A stretch of DNA of 64,000 nucleotides from Paeniroseomonas aquatica (lineage in GTDB: Bacteria; Pseudomonadota; Alphaproteobacteria; Acetobacterales; Acetobacteraceae). The notes under the pieces are model-generated. The model was not told where the DNA came from. It worked only from the letters and a program-made list of their open reading frames with translations, and ran no database searches. The DNA is taken from positions 1-64,000 of the forward strand of contig NZ_JAUFPN010000191.1 in NCBI RefSeq assembly GCF_030409335.1, given 5' to 3'. Below are positions 35,753 through 49,468 of the stretch, piece after piece. The position numbers were made by a program, and so were the translations under genes. Position 1 is the stretch's first letter; each line of letters opens with the position of its first letter.

Positions 35753-36940
35753 ATGCACGCCGAAACGACCGAAGCCACCATCACCGCCTGGCTCGCCACC
35801 CAGCAGGAGGCCATGCTGGGCGTGCTGGAAGCCATGGTGAACACCGATGGCGGCAGCTACGACAAGGCGGGCGTCGACGCCGTGGGCGGCATCGTCCAGC
35901 GCTTCATGTCGGAGCGCGGCATCCCGGTGGAGGTCGTCCCGCGCGAGAAGCATGGCGACTGCCTGAAGGCCATGGTCGCCGGCGAGGACCGCCTCTCCCG
36001 CGGCAATGCCCGCGAGAAGATCGTCCTCATGGGGCACCGGGATACGGTCTTCCCCAAGGGCGAGCCGGGCCGCCGGCCCTTCCGCATCGAGGGCGGCATC
36101 GCCTCCGGCCCCGGCGTCGCCGACATGAAGGCGGGGCTGGTGATGAACATGTTCGTCCTGGCCGCCTTCCAGCAATTCGGCGGGGCGCCCGGGCCGCTGC
36201 TCGGCCTGTTCACCGGGGATGAGGAGATCGGCAGCCCGGAGGGCCGCGCCGTCATCGAGAGCACCGCCCGCGAGGCCCGCGTGGTCTTCAATTCCGAGCC
36301 CGGCCGACCCAATGGCGGCGTGGTTACCGGCCGCAAGGGCGGGGTCTTCTCGGTCTTCGACATCGAGGGCAAGGCGGCCCATTCGGGCGGCAATTTCGAG
36401 GCCGGGATCAGCGCCATCGGCGAGCTGGCGGCCAAGATCACCGCCATCCATGCGCTGACCGACCTCGAGCGCGGCATCACCCTCAACGTCGGCCTGGTCT
36501 CCGGCGGGCAGAGCGTGAATACCGTGGCGCCCTGGGCGCAGGGGCAGATCGACCTGCGCTACCGGGAGCCCGCCGACCGCGACGAGGTGATGGGCAAGAT
36601 CCACGCGATCATCGGCCGGTCCTTCATCCCCGGCACCAAGTCCACGCTGACCATCCGCGGCGAATTCCTGCCGCTGACCCAGACCCCGGCGGCGGCGAAG
36701 CTGTTCGAGATGTACCAAACGGCCGCGGGCGAGAGCGGCCTCCGCATCACCGGGGAGTTCAGCGGCGGCTGCGCCGACAGCGGCTTCACCGCGGCGGTGG
36801 GCGCGCCGACCATCTGCGCGGTCGGCCCGGTCGGCGGCAAGGCCCATAGCCCGGAGGAATACCTGGAGGTGGCGAGCCTGGTGCCGCGGGCCCAGGCGAT
36901 GGCGCGGGCGATCCTGCGGCTGGACCGGGCGGGGCTATAG
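35753..36940 (+). CDS. M20 family metallopeptidase (glutamate carboxypeptidase-like)
   Basis: Cytosolic dizinc peptidase or deacylase of 395 residues. Zinc ligands and catalytic acids: His/Asp in LMGHRDTVFP, Asp in GPGVADMKAG, the Glu pair in TGDEEIGSPEG, and a late His in GKAHSPEEYLE. The dimerisation domain contains GKAAHSGGNFEAGISAIGELA. This matches the carboxypeptidase G2/ArgE-DapE group; the substrate may be an N-acyl or gamma-glutamyl amino acid. No signal peptide is seen. It may be co-transcribed with the LysR gene. Confidence 0.88.
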   Translation: MHAETTEATITAWLATQQEAMLGVLEAMVNTDGGSYDKAGVDAVGGIVQRFMSERGIPVEVVPREKHGDCLKAMVAGEDRLSRGNAREKIVLMGHRDTVFPKGEPGRRPFRIEGGIASGPGVADMKAGLVMNMFVLAAFQQFGGAPGPLLGLFTGDEEIGSPEGRAVIESTAREARVVFNSEPGRPNGGVVTGRKGGVFSVFDIEGKAAHSGGNFEAGISAIGELAAKITAIHALTDLERGITLNVGLVSGGQSVNTVAPWAQGQIDLRYREPADRDEVMGKIHAIIGRSFIPGTKSTLTIRGEFLPLTQTPAAAKLFEMYQTAAGESGLRITGEFSGGCADSGFTAAVGAPTICAVGPVGGKAHSPEEYLEVASLVPRAQAMARAILRLDRAGL

Positions 36941-36992
36941 GCAGGCGGCCCCACCAGCTGACGGACCAGCCGTGAGTGCCGCATTGACAGTG

Positions 36993-37028
36993 GGGGTGGC
37001 GATGGCCGAAGGGTCCGCCATCGCCCCC
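36993..37028. terminator. Hairpin between the M20 peptidase gene and queE
   Basis: GGCGATGG (36998-37005) and CCATCGCC (37018-37025) pair perfectly with a 12-base loop. The stem is extended by GGG/CCC (36994-36996 with 37026-37028) across a single bulged T. It begins about 50 bases after the peptidase stop. There is no T run, so intrinsic termination is doubtful; the structure could also act in the queE leader. It does not match a preQ1 riboswitch. Confidence 0.35.
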
Positions 37029-37056
37029 TAGGGGCCTTCCTGGAACCCCCCGTCCC

Positions 37057-37671
37057 TTGTCCTATACCGTCCACGAGATATTCCTGACCGCGCAGGGCGA
37101 AGGCGCCAACCTCGGGCGGACCGCGGTCTTCATCCGCTTCGCCGGCTGCAACCTGTGGTCGGGGCGCGAGGAAGACCGGGCAACCGCCGTCTGCCGCTTC
37201 TGCGATACCGAGTTCCGCGGCGGGACCCGGCACGACGCGGCCAGCCTGGTCGCGGCGGCGGCGGCGCTGTGGCCCGCCGGGGCTGGGCACCGCCTCGCGG
37301 TGCTGACCGGCGGCGAGCCGCTGCTGCAGGTGGATGCGCCGCTGCTGGCGGCGCTGCGCGCGGCCGGCTTCACCGTGGCGATCGAGACCAACGGCACGCT
37401 GCCCCTGCCGGCGCCGATCGACTGGGTCTGCGTCAGCCCCAAGGCCGGGGCACCGCTGGCGCTGGCGGAGGCCGACGAGCTGAAGCTGGTCTATCCCCAG
37501 GCCGGCATCGGGCCGGCCGAGCTGGCCGGCTTCCCGGCCGGGCTGCGCTGGCTCTCGCCCATGGATGGGCCGGAGCTGGCCGAGAATACCGCCGCGGCAG
37601 CCGCCTATTGCCGGGAGCATCCGGAATGGCGGCTGAACATCCAGGCGCATAAGGCCTGGGGGGTGCGGTAG
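37057..37671 (+). CDS. queE: 7-carboxy-7-deazaguanine synthase QueE
   Basis: Radical-SAM enzyme of queuosine biosynthesis converting carboxytetrahydropterin to 7-carboxy-7-deazaguanine; 204 residues. The Fe-S cysteines are in FAGCNLWSG and CRFCDTEF, with the long first spacing (C-x14-C-x2-C) known for one QueE subgroup. LTGGEPLLQ and ETNGTLPLP follow. The start is a TTG at 37057 because the canonical N-terminus SYTVHEIFLTAQGEG begins at once and no ATG is available; the ribosome-binding site is weak. No queC, queD or queF genes are in the window. Confidence 0.92.
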   Translation: MSYTVHEIFLTAQGEGANLGRTAVFIRFAGCNLWSGREEDRATAVCRFCDTEFRGGTRHDAASLVAAAAALWPAGAGHRLAVLTGGEPLLQVDAPLLAALRAAGFTVAIETNGTLPLPAPIDWVCVSPKAGAPLALAEADELKLVYPQAGIGPAELAGFPAGLRWLSPMDGPELAENTAAAAAYCREHPEWRLNIQAHKAWGVR

Positions 37672-37695
37672 CCCCCAGGCCCGCGCGCGCCGCCC

Positions 37696-39936
37696 CTATT
37701 CGAAGCGGTTCGACTTCGGGAAGCCGTTCGGCGGCAGCTTGCCGGCGGTGGCGCGGTTGCCGCGCCAGGGGCTGGTATCGGCCTCGGTGCGCAGGCGGTC
37801 GCCGAGGCGCCAGCTCAACCCCTCCTTGCGGGTGAAGACCTTGGCATCCGCGAGGCCGCCGTCCTTGTAGGATTGCAGCTGCACGCCGCGACCGCGCGCC
37901 ATGTCCGGCACCTGCTCCAGCGGGAAGACCAGCAGCTTGCGGTTCTCGCCGAGCACGGCGACGGTATCGCCTTCCGCCCGCTTGCAGACCGCGGCCTCGC
38001 GGCCGGGCTCCAGCACCAGCACCTGCTTGCCGGTGCGCTTCTCGGCGACGAGGTCGTCCCCGGCGACGAGGAAGCCCTTCCCGTCGGAGGCAGCGACCAG
38101 GTAGCGCGCGGCCTCGGCATGGACGAAGAAGGCCAGGACCGCATCCTCGTTGGTCATCTCGACCAGCAGGCGGACCGGCTGGCCGTCGCCGCGGCCACGC
38201 GGCAGCGCCTCCGCCTTCAGGGTATAGGCCTTGCCGTTGGTGGCAAAAAGGATGAGGCGGTCCGTGCTCTGGGCATGCACCGCGGTATGCAGCCCATCGC
38301 CCTCCTTGAAGCGCAGCTCGGCATCGGCGGCGAGATGGCCCTTCTGCGCGCGGATCCAGCCCTTCTCCGAGAGGATCACGGTGATCGGCTCGCGCTCGAC
38401 GAAGGCATTCTCGTCGATGACGATGCTGGGCTGCAGGCTGCCGGTCGCGGTGCGGCGATTGCCGAGCGGGCCGGAGCCGAAGGCCTTGCGGGTCTCCTCG
38501 ATCTCGGCCGCGATGGCGGCCCAGCGCTTGGTCTCCGAGGACATCAGCCCCTGCAGCGCCTTCTGCTCCTTGGTCAGCTTGGTGTGCTCGCGCCGGATCT
38601 CCATCTCCTCGAGCTTGCGCAGGCTGCGGAGGCGCATGTCGAGGATGGCATTGGCCTGCACCTCGGTCAGCTCGAAGGTCCGCATCAGGGCTTCCTTCGG
38701 CTTGTCCTCCTCGCGCACGATGCGGATGACCTCGTCGAGGTTGAGGTAGACGATGAGGAAGCCGCCCAAAATCTCGAGCCGCCGGGCGATGGCGGCGAGC
38801 CGGTGCTCGGTGCGGCGGACCAGCACGACGTGGCGGTGGTCGAGCCAGGCGCGCAGCACCTCCCGCAGGCCCATGACGCGCGGGGTGCGGTCGGCATCAA
38901 GCACGTTGAGGTTCAGCGGGATGCGGTTCTCGAACTGGGTGGCGCGGAACAGCGTCTCCATCAGCATCGCCGGGTCGATGTTGCGGTTCTTCGGCTCCAG
39001 TACGATGCGCACCACATCGGTGCTCTCGTCGCGGATGTCGGCCAGCAGCGGAAGCTTCTTCTCCTCGAGCAATTGGGCGACCTGCTCGATCAGCTTGGCC
39101 TTGGCGACCTGGTAGGGGATCTCGTCAACGACGATGGTATAGGCGCCGAGCTTGCCCTCGACGCGCTGCCACTTGGCCCGCACCCGGAAGCCGCCGCGGC
39201 CGGTCTCATAGGCGTCGCGGATCGCCTCGGGGGATTCGATGAGCACGCCGCCGGTCGGGAAGTCCGGGCCCGGGATGTGCTTCAGCAGCTCGGTGGTGGT
39301 CGCGGCGGGGTTGGCGATCAGCTCGAGCGCGGCGCCGCAGAGCTCGCCGGCATTGTGCGGCGGGATGGAGGTCGCCATGCCGACCGCGATGCCGGTCGCG
39401 CCATTGGCCAGCAGGTTCGGGAAGGCGGCAGGCAGGACGACGGGCTCCTGCTCCTCGCCGTCGTAGGTCTGGCGGAAGTCGACCGCATTCTCGTCGATGC
39501 CGGCCAGCAGGGCCTCGGCGACGGTGGTCAGCCGGGCCTCGGTGTAGCGCATGGCCGCGGCGTTATCGCCGTCGATATTGCCGAAATTGCCCTGGCCGTC
39601 GACCAGCGGATAGCGGGCGGCGAAATCCTGCGCCTGGCGGACCAGGGCCTCGTAGATGCTGGAATCGCCGTGCGGGTGGTACTTGCCCATGACGTCGCCG
39701 ACGATGCGGGCGCATTTCTTGAAGCCGGCGGCGGGGTCGAGCTTGAGCTGGTGCATCGCCCAGAGCAGCCGGCGATGCACTGGCTTCAGCCCGTCCCGCA
39801 CGTCCGGCAGCGAGCGGGACATGATGGTCGACATGGCATAGGCGAGGTATCGCTCGGAGAGCGCCGCCGCGAGGTGGGTATCGCGGGTGCCGCCGCTGTC
39901 GCCGGCGGGCGGGAGGGTCTTGATGTCGTCGGGCAT
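37696..39936 (-). CDS. parC: DNA topoisomerase IV subunit A
   Basis: Cleaves and passes DNA to decatenate chromosomes, together with ParE. The 746-residue length is that of ParC rather than GyrA. The DNA-gate signature [50 protein letters not shown] and the catalytic Tyr in [10 protein letters not shown] are intact. The C-terminal beta-pinwheel region (for example [21 protein letters not shown]) is present and short, as in ParC. parE is not in the window. The gene is followed by queE in convergent orientation and lies next to recO on the same strand. Confidence 0.93.
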   Translation of the reverse strand: MPDDIKTLPPAGDSGGTRDTHLAAALSERYLAYAMSTIMSRSLPDVRDGLKPVHRRLLWAMHQLKLDPAAGFKKCARIVGDVMGKYHPHGDSSIYEALVRQAQDFAARYPLVDGQGNFGNIDGDNAAAMRYTEARLTTVAEALLAGIDENAVDFRQTYDGEEQEPVVLPAAFPNLLANGATGIAVGMATSIPPHNAGELCGAALELIANPAATTTELLKHIPGPDFPTGGVLIESPEAIRDAYETGRGGFRVRAKWQRVEGKLGAYTIVVDEIPYQVAKAKLIEQVAQLLEEKKLPLLADIRDESTDVVRIVLEPKNRNIDPAMLMETLFRATQFENRIPLNLNVLDADRTPRVMGLREVLRAWLDHRHVVLVRRTEHRLAAIARRLEILGGFLIVYLNLDEVIRIVREEDKPKEALMRTFELTEVQANAILDMRLRSLRKLEEMEIRREHTKLTKEQKALQGLMSSETKRWAAIAAEIEETRKAFGSGPLGNRRTATGSLQPSIVIDENAFVEREPITVILSEKGWIRAQKGHLAADAELRFKEGDGLHTAVHAQSTDRLILFATNGKAYTLKAEALPRGRGDGQPVRLLVEMTNEDAVLAFFVHAEAARYLVAASDGKGFLVAGDDLVAEKRTGKQVLVLEPGREAAVCKRAEGDTVAVLGENRKLLVFPLEQVPDMARGRGVQLQSYKDGGLADAKVFTRKEGLSWRLGDRLRTEADTSPWRGNRATAGKLPPNGFPKSNRFE

Positions 39937-39974
39937 CGGATCCGCCAGTTTCGTGCTTTGTTCTCACGGGCAGT

Positions 39975-40718
39975 CTAGCCGAGCGAGGCCGCCATGGCCA
40001 CCCGGTCCTGCAGCATGCCCCGGGCGACGGGCAGGCCCCGCTGCTGGTGGCCGAAGGCGTCGCGGCCGAGGAAATGCCCGGTCAGCCGCAGCCCGGCCAG
40101 GCATTCGGCGAGGCTGGCCGGTCCCGATTGCCCCAGCAGGAAGCGCGGCAGCGGCAGCAGCCGGTCGGCCCAGGGGGCGCCGGCGGCGGCGCTGACGGCC
40201 CGGCCGGTGCGGGGGGAGACCAAGGTGAGATCCTCGACGCCGCCGGTCAGGGCGCAGCGGGCGAGGTCGAGGCCGTAGCCCAGCTCGGTCAGCAGCTCGG
40301 CCTCCCAGCGGATGTAATCCGGCAGGGCGGCGGCGGTCCCCTCCCCCAGCCGGGCGATCAGCGTGACCAGGCCGTGGAAGCACCGGGGATGCGGCTCGCG
40401 TTCCGGCAGGGCACCCTCGGCCACGGCGCAGGCGGCCGAGAGCAGGGAGAGCGACAGCGGGTCCTCCATGGCCAGGGCGGCGGCGGGGTGGACCATCTCG
40501 CCCGAAAGCGCGCCGAGCTGGTCCGGCAGCCGGGCCACCCAGCGGGCCTCGACCAGGTTGCCCGGCAGCCACACGGCGGACTGCGCGCGGGAGGCACCGC
40601 CCTTGGCCAAACCGGCGTGGCGGCCTAGCGCTTCGGTCAGCAGGCTGACCACCGCCCCCGATTCGCCCAGCGGCCGGGTGCCGAGGACGATCGCCGGGCC
40701 GTTCCATTCGGTGCTCAT
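39975..40718 (-). CDS. recO: DNA repair protein RecO
   Basis: RecFOR-pathway mediator loading RecA on gapped DNA; 247 residues. An N-terminal OB-fold (GPAIVLGTRPLGESGAVVSLLTEALGRHAGLAKGGASR) is followed by a helical domain with FRRFELLLL-type equivalents (YIRWEAELLTELGYGLDLARCALTG). The zinc cysteines seen in some RecO proteins are largely absent. The ATG at 40718 begins the OB-fold; the upstream extension is non-coding. It lies 38 bases before parC on the same strand, not in the lepB-rnc-era cluster where related species often carry it. Confidence 0.88.
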   Translation of the reverse strand: MSTEWNGPAIVLGTRPLGESGAVVSLLTEALGRHAGLAKGGASRAQSAVWLPGNLVEARWVARLPDQLGALSGEMVHPAAALAMEDPLSLSLLSAACAVAEGALPEREPHPRCFHGLVTLIARLGEGTAAALPDYIRWEAELLTELGYGLDLARCALTGGVEDLTLVSPRTGRAVSAAAGAPWADRLLPLPRFLLGQSGPASLAECLAGLRLTGHFLGRDAFGHQQRGLPVARGMLQDRVAMAASLG

Positions 40719-40788
40719 GCCGACTGATGTGGGGCAGCGGTGGCCAGCGGGGAAGGCCGGATCCCGCTTCTGATAAGGACGTGCCCGT

Positions 40789-41757
40789 TTGCTCACCATC
40801 CACCCCGGCCCGGCCGCTCCAGGTCATGTGCCGCCCCATTTGCCGTCCGATGCGGTCTGGCTCGACCTGCTGAACGGCAGCGCCGAGGAGAAGGCCTTCG
40901 TCGAGCGGGAGACCGGCCTCCGGGTGCCCGACCTCGACAGCCTGCGGGAGATCGAGAGCTCCAGCCGGCTGGTGGCGGATGGCGAGGTGCTCTACCTCAG
41001 CATGCCCATCATCTCGCGCGGCGACGGGCCGAAGCCGGTGGTCTCGGTGCTGGGGCTGGTGCTGTCGCCGAAGGTGCTGCTGACCGTGCGCTTCGCGCCG
41101 ATCGGCTCCTTCGACAGCTTCGCGGGCCAGTTCGGCCAGGCGGCGGACAATTCCTGCAGCTTCGGCGCCTTCGTCGGGCTGCTGGAGGCGATCATCGACC
41201 GCATCGCCGATGCGCTGGAACGCATCCGCGGCGAGCTGGACGGGATCTCCCATGCCGCCTTCGAGGCCGAGCAGCCGGAGCGGCATTCGCCGGCGCGGAT
41301 GGACCGGGTGCTGCGGCTGTCGCTGCGCTCGATCGGGCGGATGGGGGAATACGTCTCGAACGTGCGGGACACCCTGCTTGGCGTCGAGCGCATCCTGCCT
41401 TTCGCGGCCGAACAGGCACGGCGCTGGATCCCCCCCGAGTACGACCACCGGGTCCGCACTCTGCGCCAGGACATCGCCTCGCTCAACGACTACGACGCGC
41501 GGCTGTCGGACAAGGTGCAGTTCCTGCTGGATGCGACGCTCGGCTTCATCAGCATCGAACAGAACAACACCATCAAGATCCTGACGGTGGTCTCGGTGGT
41601 CGGCATCCCGCCGACGCTGGTCGCCAGCATCTACGGCATGAATTTCAAATTCATGCCGGAGCTGGACTGGGCGCTGGGCTATCCCTGGGGCCTGGCGCTG
41701 ATCGTCCTCAGCGGCATATTGCCGCTGGTGCTGTTTCGGGTGAAGGGGTGGCTGTGA
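40789..41757 (+). CDS. CorA-family magnesium/metal ion transporter
   Basis: Pentameric divalent-cation channel subunit of 322 residues. A large cytoplasmic domain with a long coiled helix (LERIRGELDGISHAAFEAEQPERHS) precedes two C-terminal membrane helices joined by the selectivity loop YGMNFKFMPEL (Gly283-Met284-Asn285). The start is the TTG at 40789, with ATAAGGAC nearby and no in-frame ATG before the conserved region. It is divergent from recO across 70 bases and converges on htpG. Confidence 0.88.
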   Translation: MLTIHPGPAAPGHVPPHLPSDAVWLDLLNGSAEEKAFVERETGLRVPDLDSLREIESSSRLVADGEVLYLSMPIISRGDGPKPVVSVLGLVLSPKVLLTVRFAPIGSFDSFAGQFGQAADNSCSFGAFVGLLEAIIDRIADALERIRGELDGISHAAFEAEQPERHSPARMDRVLRLSLRSIGRMGEYVSNVRDTLLGVERILPFAAEQARRWIPPEYDHRVRTLRQDIASLNDYDARLSDKVQFLLDATLGFISIEQNNTIKILTVVSVVGIPPTLVASIYGMNFKFMPELDWALGYPWGLALIVLSGILPLVLFRVKGWL

Positions 41758-41775
41758 CGGCCACCCCTGCCCCCG

Positions 41776-43614
41776 CTACTGCAGGCTGCCGGCGAGCAGC
41801 GCCGAGACCTGCCGGGCGAAGCCGGCGGGGTCGCGCGGGGTATCGCCATCCTGCAGCCGGGCGAGATCGAGCAAGGTGCCGGCCGGTGCCTTGAGGTCGT
41901 CGCCGGCCTCGGCCAGTTCCGCCAGGCGGCGGATCAGCGGGTGCTGCGGGTTCACCTCCAGCACCGGCAGGCCGGCGCCGAAGCCGCGGCCGGCACGGCG
42001 CAGCAGGCGCTGCATCTGCAGATCCGGGCCATGCTCGGGCGCGGCGAGGACCACGGCGCTGTCGACCAGCCGGTCGGTGGTCCGGACCTCGGAGACCTCC
42101 GCCTCCAGTGCGGCCTTCAGCAGCGGCAGCAGCTTCGCCGTATCGGCCGGCGGCTCGCCCTCCGCGACCGCCGGGGCGATGGCGGAGAGGTCGACGCTGC
42201 CCTGGGTGATGCTGCGGATCGGCTTGTCCTCGAAGCTGTCGAGCCGTTCCGGCCAGAAGCTGTCGACCTGGTCCGAGAGCAGCAGCACCTCGACGCCGCG
42301 GGCGGCGAAGCCCTCGAGCTGGCTGGATTTCACCAGCGCATCCGGGTCGTCGCCGACCAGGATGTAGATGGCGGCCTGGCCCTCCTTCATCCGGGCGACG
42401 TAGTCGGGCAGCGAGGTCCAGCCCTCCTGGGTCGAGGATTTGAAGCGCAGCAGGGGGGCGATCTCCTTGCGGTGCTCGCTGTCCTCCCAGACGCCCTCCT
42501 TCAGGATCGGGCCGAAATTCTCGAAGAAGCCGGCATAGCTCTCGGCATCCTTGGCCCGGGTCTTCAGCTCGGAGATCATCCGGTTCGTGACGGCCTTGCG
42601 GATGCGTGCCAGCGCCGGGGTCGACTGCAGCATCTCGCGGGAGACGTTGAGCGGCAGATCCTCGGTATCCACCACGCCATGGACGAAGCGCAGCCAGTTC
42701 GGCAGCAGATGCGCCTCGTCGGTGATGAACATGCGGCGGACATGCAGGCGGACCCGGCTCTCGCGCTCGCCCTCCACGGCCTGGAAGGGCTTCATGCCGG
42801 GGATGAAGAGCAGGGCGGCGAATTCGGTGGTGCCCTCGGCGCGCCAGTGCAGCGTGGCCCAGGGCTTGTCGAAGAAATGCCCGATGTGGCGGTAGAAGTC
42901 GGCGTACTGCTCCTCGGTGACCTCGGACTTGGCCTTGCGCCAAAGGGCAGTGCCCTCGTTGGCGGGGGTGTCCTTGCCGTCCTCGGCAATGGTGATGGGG
43001 ACCGTGATGTGGTCGGCCCATTTGCGGATGATGGTCTGCAGGCGCAGCGGCTCGAGGAACTCCTCGGCATCCGCCTTCATGTGCAGCACGATGGTGGTGC
43101 CGGGCTCCTCCCGCGTCGCGGGCGCCAGGGTGAAATCCCCCTGCCCGGCCGAGGCCCAGGTCCAGGCCTCCTCCGTGCCGGCGCGGCGGGAGGTCACCTC
43201 GACCCGGTCGGCGACCATGAAGGCGGAGTAGAAGCCGACGCCGAACTGGCCGATCAGGCTGGGGCGCTCGCCCGGCTTGGCATCGGCGAGCGACTGGGTG
43301 AAGGCGCGGGTGCCAGAGCGGGCGATGGTGCCGAGGTTCTTCGTCAGCTCCTCCTTGGCCATGCCGATGCCGGCATCGGTCAGGGTCAGGGTGCGGGCGG
43401 CCTTGTCCGGCAGCAGCCGGATGGCGGCATCGGCCGGCGGCGGGGTGACGGCCTCGGTCAGGGATTCGAAGCGGCGGCGGTCGATGGCATCGGCCGCGTT
43501 GGCCACCAGCTCGCGCAGGAAGATCTCGCGGTCGGAGTAGAGGGCATGGACCACCAGGTCCAGCAGGCGGCCGACCTCGGCGCCGAATTCATGCCGTTCG
43601 ACGGTATCGCTCAC
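41776..43614 (-). CDS. htpG: Molecular chaperone HtpG (Hsp90)
   Basis: ATP-dependent cytosolic chaperone of 612 residues. GHKL ATPase motifs: [24 protein letters not shown] and [15 protein letters not shown]. The middle domain ([21 protein letters not shown]) and the C-terminal dimerisation domain with [12 protein letters not shown] are complete. The start is a GTG at 43614 preceded by GGAGACAGGAC. A family-typical [28 protein letters not shown] follows at once. It is divergent from the BCCT transporter gene. Confidence 0.95.
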   Translation of the reverse strand: MSDTVERHEFGAEVGRLLDLVVHALYSDREIFLRELVANAADAIDRRRFESLTEAVTPPPADAAIRLLPDKAARTLTLTDAGIGMAKEELTKNLGTIARSGTRAFTQSLADAKPGERPSLIGQFGVGFYSAFMVADRVEVTSRRAGTEEAWTWASAGQGDFTLAPATREEPGTTIVLHMKADAEEFLEPLRLQTIIRKWADHITVPITIAEDGKDTPANEGTALWRKAKSEVTEEQYADFYRHIGHFFDKPWATLHWRAEGTTEFAALLFIPGMKPFQAVEGERESRVRLHVRRMFITDEAHLLPNWLRFVHGVVDTEDLPLNVSREMLQSTPALARIRKAVTNRMISELKTRAKDAESYAGFFENFGPILKEGVWEDSEHRKEIAPLLRFKSSTQEGWTSLPDYVARMKEGQAAIYILVGDDPDALVKSSQLEGFAARGVEVLLLSDQVDSFWPERLDSFEDKPIRSITQGSVDLSAIAPAVAEGEPPADTAKLLPLLKAALEAEVSEVRTTDRLVDSAVVLAAPEHGPDLQMQRLLRRAGRGFGAGLPVLEVNPQHPLIRRLAELAEAGDDLKAPAGTLLDLARLQDGDTPRDPAGFARQVSALLAGSLQ

Positions 43615-43787
43615 GTCCTGTCTCCATGGTTGAAAGGCTTCGGCGGGCCGATATGCAAAACCGTCTCGGGGAGTTCAAGGGGGCGGGCCTCGAACCAATA
43701 CGGCTACGACCCCGCCAACTTCACCCCGGCTCCGGCGTTGCCGCATCCATGCATGAACCGGATCGCGGCGAAAGGAGCAACGGGGCC

Positions 43788-45760
<1,973 letters not shown>

Positions 45761-45764
<4 letters not shown>

Positions 45765-47026
45765 CGACAGGCTCCCAGCACGCCGGTACCTGGTCCGCGC
45801 TGCGGCCGGTCGCGGCGCTGCTCGCCGGAGTCTTCCTGGCCTCCGCGGGCACCGGGCCGCTGACCACGCTGATCAGCCTGCGGCTGGAGGCGGACGCGGC
45901 GGGGCGGCTGGCGATCGGCGCGGTCATGGCGGCCTACTTCCTCGGGCTGACGCTGGGCTCCCTGCTGGCCTACCGGGTGGTGCTGCGGGCCGGGCATATC
46001 CGTGCCTTCAGCGCCTTCGTCTCGGTGCTCTCGGCCGCGGCGCTGGCCTATCCGCTGGTCGGGCACCCGATGGCCTGGGCAGGGCTGCGGCTCGGCGAGG
46101 GTTTCTGCATGGCCGGCGTCTTCATTTGCGTCGAGAGCTGGCTGAACGACCGGGCTGAGCCAGCGCGACGGGGCAGCGTCCTGGCGCTGTACATGAGCTG
46201 CCTCTATCTGGGCCAGGCCAGCGGGCAATTCCTGCTGGGGCTCGACGAGGGACCCGGCGGCTACCGTGTCTTCCTGCTGGTCTCGATGCTGCTGTCGCTG
46301 GCGGTGCTGCCGGTGAGCCTGACGCGCATGGCGCCGCCGCCGCTTCCCGCGGTGGCCTCGCTGCCGGCCCGGCGCCTGATCGCGGCCTCGCCGCTCGGCG
46401 TCGTCGGGGTGGTGGCCTCGGGGCTCGTCCTGGGTGCGCTCTATGCGCTGGGGCCGGTCTTCGCCCGCGACGGTGCCGGCTTCGACACCGCCGGGGCGGC
46501 GCGCTTCATGAGCGTGCTCATCGCGGGCGGCGTGGTGCTGCAATGGCCGCTCGGCCGGCTGTCGGACGCCTTCGACCGGCGGCGGGTCATCATCGGCACC
46601 CTGGCGGGGCTGACCCTGGCCGCGGCGGCGCTGCCGCTGCTGGCGCGGCAGGGGGAATGGGCGCTGCTCGGCGGGGCGGCGCTGTTCGGCGGCTTCGCCT
46701 TCGCGCTCTATCCGCTCTGCGTGGCGCATACCAACGACCACCTGGCAGCGGAGGACCGGATCGGCGGGAGCGGCGGGCTGGTACTCGCCTACTCGGCCGG
46801 GGCGACGCTCGGGCCGCTGCTCGCCTCGGCCGCCATGGCCGGCTTCGGCGCGGCCGGGCTGTTCGGCTTTGCCACCGCGGTGGGCGCGGCGGCCCTGGGC
46901 TTCGGCCTGTGGCGGCTGGCCGCGCGCGGGCCGGTGCCGGCGGAGCGCCAGGGCCGGTTCCAGGCGCTGCCGCAGACGACGCCGGCGGCGGTGGCGCTCA
47001 ATCCCCGGGCCGCGCCCGGAGATTGA
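45761..47026 (+). CDS. MFS transporter, YcaD-like
   Basis: Membrane transporter of 421 residues with 12 predicted helices. TTLISLRLEADAAGRLAIGAVMAAYFLGLTLGSLLAYRVV and GEGFCMAGVFICVESWLNDRAEPARRGSVLALYMSCLYLGQASGQ match the YcaD subgroup, whose substrates are unknown. The start is inferred as the TTG at 45761, which overlaps the TGA of the BCCT gene (TTGA); no suitable ATG or GTG is found before the first helix. Coupling to a betaine carrier suggests linked regulation. It converges on a luciferase-like oxidoreductase gene. Confidence 0.85.
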
Positions 47027-47035
47027 GCGCCGGGC

Positions 47036-48033
<998 letters not shown>

Positions 48034-48037
<4 letters not shown>

Positions 48038-49308
48038 GGCTGCCATATGGGGCGCCCCCCGGCCGCACCAAACCCCTGCTTCCTCCCCGGCCTGGCGCGC
48101 AGGATGAGCCACAGGGCGATGCCCATGGTCAGGGCGTTCCAGGCCAGGCCGTTGAGGACCGCGGCCTGGTAGGAGCCGGTCGCATCGAAGATGGCGCCCG
48201 ACATCCAGCCGCCGATGGCCATGCCGATCAGCGTCGAGGAGAGCACCAGCCCGACGCGGAAGCCGGCTTCCTCGGGAGGGAAGGACTCCCGGACGATGAT
48301 GGCGTAGCTCGGGACGATGCCGCCCTGGAACAGGCCGAAGACCGCCGAGACGACATAGAGCGAGACCAGCCCGTCGAAGGGCAGGAACAGCGCCAGCGCC
48401 ACGGCCTGCAGGGAGGCGCCCATCAGCAGGGTGGCGAGGCTGCCGATGCGGTCGAGGATCCAGCCGGAAGCGAGGCGGCTGACCACGCCGCAGGCGAGCA
48501 TGAGCGAGAGCATCTCCGCCCCCCGCGCCGCGCCGTAGCCGAGGTCGACGCAATAGGCGACGATATGGACCTGCGGCATGGCCATGGCGACGCAGCAGGA
48601 GACGCCAGCGACCATCAGCAGCGCCTGGAACGCATTGGGGCTGAGGCCGAAGGTGCCGCGCTGGCGGCCGCCGGGCAGCGGCGCCAGGGTGGCGGACTGG
48701 ACCGGCGGGCGGCGCCGCAGCACCAGCGCGAGCGGCAGCATCGTCACCAGGCACACGATGCCGATACCGATATGGGTCTGCCGCCAGCCCACCGTCTCGA
48801 TGTAGTGCTGCAGCACCGGCGGCCAGAGGGCGCCGGCGAAGTAGTTGCCGCTGGCGCAGAGCGAGACCGCGATCCCCCGCCGCCGGCTGAACCAGAGCGA
48901 GGTATCGGCGACCAGCGGGCCGAACAGGGCGCAGCTGCCGAGCAGGCCGATCAGCCCGCCGTAGATGATGGCGAAACCCAGCATGCTGGTGGCGAAGGCG
49001 GTGGCGACATAGCCGGCGCTCAGCATGACCGTGCCGAAGATGACCGGGACCATGACGCCGAAACGGTCGGCCGCCCGCCCCATGACGACGCCGCCGATGG
49101 CGAAGCCGATGGTCGTCAGCGTATAGGGCAGCGAGGCGCCGGCCCGCAGCGTGCCGAACTCCTGCTGCACCGCCGGCAGGGCGACGACGATGGACCACAG
49201 CCCGACCCCGCCCAGGGTGCTGAGGCAGACCGCGGCGACGAGGCGGACCCAGGCATAGCCCGATTCCACGCCCCCCGCCGGCACGGCTTCGCCCGGTGCT
49301 GCGGTCAT
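48034..49308 (-). CDS. MFS transporter
   Basis: Major facilitator permease of 424 residues, 12 helices. The first is [26 protein letters not shown]; a GRAADRFG loop between helices 2 and 3 and GWILDRIG in the second half are the MFS signatures. The monocarboxylate/OxlT-type arrangement ([36 protein letters not shown]) suggests uptake of organic acids. The ATG at 49308 has a perfect AGGAGGAAACC upstream, so the 54-codon upstream extension is rejected. It is translationally coupled to the LLM oxidoreductase and divergent from the PrdB-like gene. Confidence 0.88.
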
Positions 49309-49397
49309 GCGGTTTCCTCCTGACATTTTTCCCACCATGCCAGGGCCGCGGGGCCGGGGCGAGCCCGGCCCGGGCAGGACAGGGTTGCGCCGGCGGC

Positions 49398-49426
49398 TTG
49401 ACGCCGTGTGAATCGGGCCCCTAGCG
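49398..49426 (+). promoter_or_regulatory. Candidate promoter TTGACG-N17-CTAGCG
   Basis: A TTGACG hexamer at 49398-49403 is followed after exactly 17 bases by CTAGCG (49421-49426), 42 bases before the start of the PrdB-like gene. A similar TTGCGC-N17-CTAGGC pair precedes the TPP gene near 61 kb, so CTAG-containing -10 elements may be used in this organism. Not experimentally supported. Confidence 0.35.
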
Positions 49427-49468
49427 TCCGGCAGCATCGGCCCCGCGGGGCATCCAGGGAGGCACTCC

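Noticed and set aside
33809-36847. 1012-codon minus-strand open frame
   Set aside because: Only the last 293 codons (from 34690) encode a recognisable VOC protein with its own ribosome-binding site; the rest is the antisense of the LysR and M20 genes.
36941-37056. preQ1 riboswitch upstream of queE
   Set aside because: The region contains a GC hairpin but lacks the short CUA-type loop and A-rich tail of known preQ1 aptamers.
37696-39936. GyrA instead of ParC
   Set aside because: Length of 746 residues, the short C-terminal domain and the N-terminal sequence favour ParC.
43680-43710. tRNA-like GGTTCGAGG on the minus strand
   Set aside because: The flanking bases do not form a five-pair T stem, and no acceptor or anticodon arm can be folded around it.
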